In this document: positions 15,798 through 20,147 of the stretch, in pieces
How the letters are laid out: every line of letters starts with the position of its first letter
How positions within the stretch are numbered: position 1 is the stretch's first letter
NCBI GenBank assembly: GCA_016793585.1
Contig: JAEUJR010000324.1
Location: forward strand, 1 to 20,147
Direction of reading: 5' to 3'
DNA: 20,147 bases
From: Archangium sp.
GTDB taxonomy: Bacteria; Myxococcota; Myxococcia; Myxococcales; Myxococcaceae
The notes under the pieces: model-generated
Told to the model about the DNA's origin: nothing
What the model saw: the letters and a program-made list of their open reading frames with translations, nothing else
Databases searched by the model: none
Program-made: the position numbers and the translations under genes

Positions 15798-16037
15798 GGC
15801 GATCAGCGACTTTTTGATCGCACCCCTGTCCTGAGGGGCGACGAAGGGTGATCCGCCGTCCGATTCCGCTGCGATCGAAGTCGTGGAACGTCCTGGATTC
15901 GGACGAAGTGCGGCCTCACCGGGCCGGCGCGCTGCGATCGGACGATCAGCAGGCCGTGCGTCGGCGTGATCGGAGGATCATGTGATCCAACCGGTGATCA
16001 CGATCTGCGCTTGAGCCTTCGACTGGAGTGAGCTCGT
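15798..16037. other. Non-coding region rich in GATC repeats
   Basis: With the MerR promoter and dyad this makes up a gene-free stretch of about 310 bases between ruvA and the MerR-type gene. It contains 11 GATC sites between 15801 and 16005, seven of them in 15936-16005. GATCGGACGATCA (15936-15948) and GATCGGAGGATCA (15968-15980) differ at one base and lie 32 bases apart. A 7-bp dyad (GCGATCA 15799-15805, TGATCGC 15815-15821) lies just upstream of the MerR -35 box. No open reading frame, tRNA or intrinsic terminator is supported. Confidence 0.6.
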
Positions 16038-16643
16038 TCAGCCCGTGCGCAACACCTTGAGCGCCTCGCGGAACTGAGCCTCGAAAGCAGCCCCTTCGCC
16101 CGCGCGCTCGAGGGCGGTGCCTGCGGCGGCTTCGGCCTGCTGCGGCTTGTACCCGAGGTTCACCAACGCAGAGACGAGGTCGCTCGCCACGGGAGTCGTC
16201 GGCCGCCTGCTGCCCTCGCTGGGGGTCAGCTCGGTGCCAAGCAGCTTCACCTTGTCCTTCAGCTCGAGCACGAGGCGCTCAGCCGTCTTCTTGCCGACCC
16301 CGTGAATCTTCGTCAGCCGGGCGACCTCACCCTTCGCCAGGGCCGCCACCAGCTCTGGCGTGTCGAGGCCCGAGAGCACGTTGAGCGCCATCTTCGGCCC
16401 GACCTGGCTCACCGAGGTCAGCATCAAGAAGAGCTCTTCTTCGGGCTTCGAGAGAAAGCCGTAGAGATCGAGCGCATCTTCGCGGACGACGGTGCGAACC
16501 CGCATCGACACGGGCTGGCCGAGCTCGGGCAACCGGCCTGACGCCATGGCCGAGATCGCGACGCGGTAGGCGACGCCCTGAACGTCGACGATGGCCTCGA
16601 GCGGCCCCTTCTCGACCAGCACACCCTTCAACCCTGCGATCAT
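16038..16643 (-). CDS. ruvA: Holliday junction branch migration protein RuvA
   Basis: RuvA binds four-way DNA junctions as a tetramer and loads the RuvB motor for branch migration in recombinational repair. The 201-residue protein has normal length. It opens with MIAGLKGVLVEK and the OB-fold domain. The tandem helix-hairpin-helix segment follows, with LLMLTSVSQVGPKMALNVLSG and LTKIHGVGKKTAERLVLELKDK. A variable linker and the C-terminal RuvB-binding UBA-like domain (DLVSALVNLGYKPQQAEAA) complete it. The ATG at 16643 was chosen because MIAGLKG is the family start. It overlaps the ruvC stop by four bases (ATGA), so the two are coupled. ruvB does not follow. Confidence 0.96.
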   Translation of the reverse strand: MIAGLKGVLVEKGPLEAIVDVQGVAYRVAISAMASGRLPELGQPVSMRVRTVVREDALDLYGFLSKPEEELFLMLTSVSQVGPKMALNVLSGLDTPELVAALAKGEVARLTKIHGVGKKTAERLVLELKDKVKLLGTELTPSEGSRRPTTPVASDLVSALVNLGYKPQQAEAAAGTALERAGEGAAFEAQFREALKVLRTG

Positions 16644-17221
16644 GGAGCGGGCTCGACCGACGCTCGCGGGCGCACCACGTTGGGCGACAGCCGCGAGGCG
16701 AAAGGAGTGGGCTGCGCACCACGCCCACGTCGGGAAGGACGCAGCGCGGCGAGTGGAACCTGATGCGCGTGACAACAAGCCACCGCGAGCGCGTCGTAGG
16801 CGTCGGCGCGTTCGAGCGGCTCCTGCAGCTGAAGCACTCGAGTCACCATACGGGCCACCGAGTCTTTGCTGTCGTTGCCGCCCGACCCGATCGCGCGCTT
16901 CACCCGTGCTGGCGCGTACTCGAACAGGGGCACGCGCGCCCGCGCAGCCAGCAACAACACCACCCCGCGGGCGTGGCCGAGAATGAGCGCGCTCCGGGCG
17001 TTCTTGTGCGTGAAGACCCCTTCGACCGCGATGGCCGCGGGCGCGAACACGTCGATGACGCGCCCCAGCTCGAGGAAGATGACCTCGAGCCGCTCTTCGA
17101 GGGGAACGGTGGTGCCTGCGCGAACGACACCGTGCGCGACGTGACGAGGACGACCGCCGATGACGTCGACCAGTCCGTACCCGAGAAAGCGGCTGCCTGG
17201 GTCGACGCCGAGAACGCGCAT
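16640..17221 (-). CDS. ruvC: Holliday junction resolvase RuvC
   Basis: RuvC cuts Holliday junctions symmetrically. The 193-residue protein carries the four acidic residues of the metal site: D7 in GVDPGS, E67 in IAVEGVF, and D140 and D143 in RADAYDALA. HKNARSALILGHARGV and PARVKRAIGSGGNDSKDSVARMV are also typical. It is about 20 residues longer than usual because of an Arg/Pro-rich C-terminal tail (from about residue 160) that looks disordered. ruvA overlaps its stop by four bases. The upstream receiver/PATAN/TPR gene ends 46 bases before the ATG, so ruvCA could be read from the same transcript. Confidence 0.96.
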   Translation of the reverse strand: MRVLGVDPGSRFLGYGLVDVIGGRPRHVAHGVVRAGTTVPLEERLEVIFLELGRVIDVFAPAAIAVEGVFTHKNARSALILGHARGVVLLLAARARVPLFEYAPARVKRAIGSGGNDSKDSVARMVTRVLQLQEPLERADAYDALAVACCHAHQVPLAALRPSRRGRGAQPTPFASRLSPNVVRPRASVEPAP

Positions 17222-17267
17222 GATACGGAACAGGTGTGTAGCTCAGCCTGCTCCGCCTGTCGAAAAC

Positions 17268-19583
17268 TCAGCGCAGCAGGGCCTTCGCTTCGGCGGCGTG
17301 CTCTCCGTTGGGGGCGAGCTCGAGGTACTTCTCGACTTCGGCGCGCATGGTCGCCTTGTCGGCCGCGTCGTGCGCAATGGTGGCGAGCAGCAGGTGCACC
17401 TTGGCATTCCCCGGCTCGAGCTCGAGCACGCGAGCGGCGGCCTCTTTCGCTCCGGGCGTGTTGCCGGCGTCGTAACGCGCTTCGCCGAGCACCAGCCAGC
17501 CCTGCAGTGACCTGGGATCGTCGGCGACGACCTGCTCGAGCACCGCGACCGCCTTCTGATACTCGCCAGCCTGATACGCACGCACGCCGTCAGCGAGGGG
17601 TTCGCTCACGTCGATCACGGCTTCTGCAGGCAGCGGCTCGGGAGCGACCTCGACGGGCTCGAGAACGGCGGGCACGGGCGCGACGACCGGCGCAGGCGCA
17701 GGCGTGGCGACGAGGGCCGCCTGCGTCAGGTCGGGGCTGACGTGCGGAGCGGCATCGATGAGCCACTCGCCCGCCACCGTGACGAGCACGGCCGCGGCGC
17801 CCAGCCCGACGAGCAACCCGACCCGGCTCTTCGACTTCGCGGGCGGCTGGGCGTGCGTCGGCAGGGTATCTTCGAACGCAGCGGCATCAACCTCGGCGGG
17901 CGCGGCGAAGAACGCCGACTCCAGCTCCGTCGACTCCAGCGCCGCGTGAGGCGTGACCGCGGCCGGGGGTGGCGCTGCGATCGCAGCGACCTGTTCGGGA
18001 ACGGTGGAGACGACCTTGCCTTCGATGGTCAACGCGTGGGTGGCCTCTGCGAGCGGTGCGACCTCGACGACGGGCGTGAGCAGCGGCGTCACGATGCGCT
18101 CCTGCTCGAGCACGAAGCGTCGCGTGCTCGACGGCGGCGTCGGATCTTCGTCGGGCACCTTCGCGGGCTCGAGCTCTTTGAGGGCAGCCGTCTCGTCGCC
18201 CGTGACGGCGCGCAGGGCGCCCTCCATCGACCCGCCCTCGGCGGCGAGCTGGCCGTCGGCAAAGTCGGCGACCGGCTGGTGCTCGAGTGGCGGCTCCTGA
18301 GGCTCGACCATGGTGGGGACGTTGAAGGCGTTGAGCTTCGCAGCGACATCTGCCTCGAGCCCGTCGGTGAAGTGGGCGTCTGGCAGCGCGGCCGCCGTCC
18401 ACCCGCCAGCGGGATCTTCGACCTCGAGATCGGAAGACGCGCCAACGACCGTCCAATCGTCGTCATCGACCATCGCCGGCTCGACGTCCGACGAACGAAT
18501 CTCGACCGAGCCATCGAACAACTGCCGCATGAGATCTTCGGCTTCGGCCGAGCGCGGCTCGAACAACCGGGGCGCCTGCTTCGGCACCAGGGTCTCGTCC
18601 TGCTCCGTGGCGACGGGGCCAATCACGCCCATGAGGTAGAGCCGGGTTCCGACCTCGAGCGTGAGCACCTCGTCGAAGGCGCTGTCGACCAGCACCTGCT
18701 GCACGCGCCGGCGGCCGTCGAAGAGCTGAACGATGCGGTTGACGTCGTCGGGCATCGAAGGAAGCGACTGCGCCAGACGGGCGAAGTCGACCGCGAGCAC
18801 GGCGTCGAGCGGAAGCGAGCGCATCACCAACGAACTCCACCGGGTGAGCCGCGGCAACACCTGGCCCACGTAGTCACGCAGCCCGCATTGGAAGCCAGTC
18901 GAGACCGAGACGGGGGCGAGGGTGACGGTGTAGTCGGCGAAGGTCAGCGCGAGGCCACGCACCACCGCGTCGATGCCCCACCGTTGACCGAACTGCGCCT
19001 GCACGATGGCGCCATCGCGGAACGAGAGCGAGGCCTGGCCGTCGGCCAGCGAGAGCGTGCCGGCCCGCGCAGAGGTCAGCAGCGCCCGCAGCAGGTGGGA
19101 GGCTGGCAGGTTCTTCGTGTGAAAGCGCAGCGGCTGCCCCACGGCCGCGCGGTGGCGAACGAGCTCGAAGCGCACCAGAGCCGCGACATCGCGCGCGAAG
19201 GCAGGCTTCTGAACGTACTCGTCGACGCCCACGACCTCGGCCAGGTTGCCCACGTTCTCGTCGTCTGCCTTGGCGAGGAGCACGACGGGAACGCGCGCGG
19301 TCTTCTGGTTGCCTCGCAGCTCGGCGCAGAACGAGAAGCCGTCGCCACCAGCCAGGTCCGTCTCGAGCACGATCACGTCGGGAGTTCGTCCCCGCCGCAG
19401 CACGCCAAGCCCCTGCTCTGCCGATTCCACGCTCCAGACGTCGAAGCCATCACGCGCGAGCGCGACCTCGAGCACCGCGCGCGCCGAACGATCGGGGTCC
19501 ACCACCAGCACCAGCGGGCGCTCGGAACTGGGAACCGCGGAACGGCTCGACGACGACGTGACTGCAGGGGACGACCGAAGCAT
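17268..19583 (-). CDS. Pseudo-receiver / PATAN (DUF4388) / transmembrane / TPR protein
   Basis: This 771-residue protein starts with a response-regulator receiver (about residues 23-140). Its phospho-acceptor position is Glu (E74 in VLETDLAGGDG, seven residues before D81), the Thr/Ser position is Ala (A104), and the second acidic residue is Pro (D29-P30). The conserved Lys is kept (K126 in VQKP). A PATAN/DUF4388 domain follows (about 145-220, with LLRALLTSARAGTLSL and FRDGAIVQAQFG), then a helical region ending near LYLMGVIG. A long acidic, low-complexity stretch leads to one transmembrane helix (about 586-608). Three or so TPR units sit at the C-terminus (about 660-771), probably periplasmic. 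The ATG at 19583 has GGAGG nearby (spacing about 5). A signalling or scaffold role is inferred. Confidence 0.88.
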   Translation of the reverse strand: MLRSSPAVTSSSSRSAVPSSERPLVLVVDPDRSARAVLEVALARDGFDVWSVESAEQGLGVLRRGRTPDVIVLETDLAGGDGFSFCAELRGNQKTARVPVVLLAKADDENVGNLAEVVGVDEYVQKPAFARDVAALVRFELVRHRAAVGQPLRFHTKNLPASHLLRALLTSARAGTLSLADGQASLSFRDGAIVQAQFGQRWGIDAVVRGLALTFADYTVTLAPVSVSTGFQCGLRDYVGQVLPRLTRWSSLVMRSLPLDAVLAVDFARLAQSLPSMPDDVNRIVQLFDGRRRVQQVLVDSAFDEVLTLEVGTRLYLMGVIGPVATEQDETLVPKQAPRLFEPRSAEAEDLMRQLFDGSVEIRSSDVEPAMVDDDDWTVVGASSDLEVEDPAGGWTAAALPDAHFTDGLEADVAAKLNAFNVPTMVEPQEPPLEHQPVADFADGQLAAEGGSMEGALRAVTGDETAALKELEPAKVPDEDPTPPSSTRRFVLEQERIVTPLLTPVVEVAPLAEATHALTIEGKVVSTVPEQVAAIAAPPPAAVTPHAALESTELESAFFAAPAEVDAAAFEDTLPTHAQPPAKSKSRVGLLVGLGAAAVLVTVAGEWLIDAAPHVSPDLTQAALVATPAPAPVVAPVPAVLEPVEVAPEPLPAEAVIDVSEPLADGVRAYQAGEYQKAVAVLEQVVADDPRSLQGWLVLGEARYDAGNTPGAKEAAARVLELEPGNAKVHLLLATIAHDAADKATMRAEVEKYLELAPNGEHAAEAKALLR

Positions 19584-19653
19584 GCGACCTCCGGAGACGG
19601 GCTCTGACACCCTACCCCGGACACCCACCTGCTCTGCAAATGCCCGACAGACC

Positions 19654-20064
19654 CTAACTCGCTGAATTTACTGTTCGCGTTTCGGGCTGGCGGCGACGCA
19701 GAGGCTTTTCATGGGGTTCTGGCAGGGCCAGCACCCCGAATTCACCGATCAGGGTATGCCCGAGCAGTTGAAGATCGTCGGGGGCCACCTCTTTGAAGGT
19801 GAGCACCCACCCCCGGCCATCGACCATTTCGGCCGAACACCTCGCCTTGAACATGCGCTCCCGTGCGGGCAGCGAGACGTGGAGGATCACCTCTTCGGTG
19901 AAGGGAGAGCGGCAGCTGACCGGCAGTCGCGCGCCCCTCACGGTGAGCTCGAGGCCGCGGCCCATCGCCGAGCAACCGTTCGATTCGACGAACCAGTCAT
20001 GGTCGAGAAAGAACCGGGGCCACCGTCGCCGCCCACCACCATCGAACCGCTTTGAGGTGCGCAT
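19654..20064 (-). CDS. Degenerate PilZ-like domain protein
   Basis: This is a 136-residue, probably cytoplasmic protein. The N-terminal RRRWPRF (residues 12-18) supplies the RxxxR motif of PilZ domains (R13, R17). The second c-di-GMP motif, normally (D/N)xSxxG, appears as ELTVRG (E39-G44), so both signature side chains are replaced by close relatives. The following beta-rich stretch with V.LHVSLPARERMFKARC and a G.GWVLTF strand fits the PilZ barrel. It may bind c-di-GMP weakly or not at all. The ATG at 20064 is chosen because upstream residues do not look like the domain; GTG 20130 is the alternative. No good Shine-Dalgarno sequence is visible. The receiver/PATAN gene starts 70 bases further on. 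Confidence 0.68.
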   Translation of the reverse strand: MRTSKRFDGGGRRRWPRFFLDHDWFVESNGCSAMGRGLELTVRGARLPVSCRSPFTEEVILHVSLPARERMFKARCSAEMVDGRGWVLTFKEVAPDDLQLLGHTLIGEFGVLALPEPHEKPLRRRQPETRTVNSAS

Positions 20065-20120
20065 GCTGCAAGGCTGTAGCGGAAACTTTCGGGGGTCAAA
20101 AACCGGCCTATTCCGGAGGC

Positions 20121-20147
20121 ATGCTCGCACTCGCGCTGCTGGTGACG
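20121..20147 (+). CDS. Possible start of a divergent exported protein, cut by the window edge
   Basis: The last 27 bases read MLALALLVT on the plus strand, which looks like the start of a signal peptide and resembles the start of the small exported gene at 3009. GGAGG ends one base before the ATG, too close for a normal ribosome binding site, so the call is weak. If real, the gene is divergent from the PilZ-like gene. Confidence 0.25.

Noticed and set aside
15823..15838. CCCCT/AGGGG hairpin as a terminator for ruvA
   Set aside because: The stem is only five base pairs and no U-run follows on the minus strand.
19584..19653. Promoter for the receiver/PATAN gene (TTGCAG with TAGGGT)
   Set aside because: Spacing is 19 bases and both boxes match poorly; not distinguishable from chance.
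20065..20110. TTGACC promoter for the PilZ-like gene
   Set aside because: The best -10 candidate (TACAGC) is only 15 bases away and matches three of six positions.

Overview
This window looks like chromosome from a high-GC member of the Myxococcota (formerly delta-proteobacteria). The signs are uniformly GC-rich coding, many GTG starts, a protein with an N-terminal zinc ribbon, a transmembrane segment and TPRs, a PATAN-type (DUF4388) response-regulator protein, and a stand-alone sigma region-4-like protein. The assignment rests on protein style only. No rRNA, tRNA, CRISPR array or insertion sequence was seen.

Layout. (1) 1-4400, minus strand: an envelope block. It holds a polyprenyl-phosphate hexose-1-phosphate transferase (WcaJ/EpsZ type), a small exported helical-repeat protein, a CreD-like inner-membrane protein and an exported protein of unknown function, with overlaps or short gaps. 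A GT4 glycosyltransferase (4437-5543) sits just upstream on the same strand. (2) A second GT4 enzyme (5627-6706) is transcribed divergently and meets lptG tail to tail. (3) 6679-14581, minus strand: a tight run purH, zinc-ribbon/TM/TPR protein, purD, lptF, lptG. It mixes two late purine steps with the LPS-export permeases. (4) 14672-15727, minus strand: a MerR-type regulator followed by the sigma region-4-like protein. The MerR gene has a readable sigma70-type promoter, a perfect 9-bp dyad over the expected transcript start, and an unusual GATC-rich repeat cluster further upstream. (5) 16038-19583, minus strand: a receiver/PATAN/TM/TPR protein, then ruvC and ruvA (no ruvB here). (6) A small degenerate PilZ-like gene lies at 19654-20064, and a possible divergent gene start is cut off by the right edge.

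How the genes fit together. The two GT4 enzymes and the phosphotransferase suggest exopolysaccharide or O-antigen-like repeat-unit assembly, and LptF/LptG move LPS to the outer membrane, so the left half is mostly envelope building. The right half is mostly regulation and recombination. The points most worth a second look are the receiver domain with Glu in place of the phospho-acceptor Asp, the two-part regulatory DNA upstream of the MerR gene, the stand-alone sigma region-4-like protein with conserved-looking cysteines, and the 952-residue membrane protein with two zinc-binding sites and repeated FDF-type motifs in its linker.
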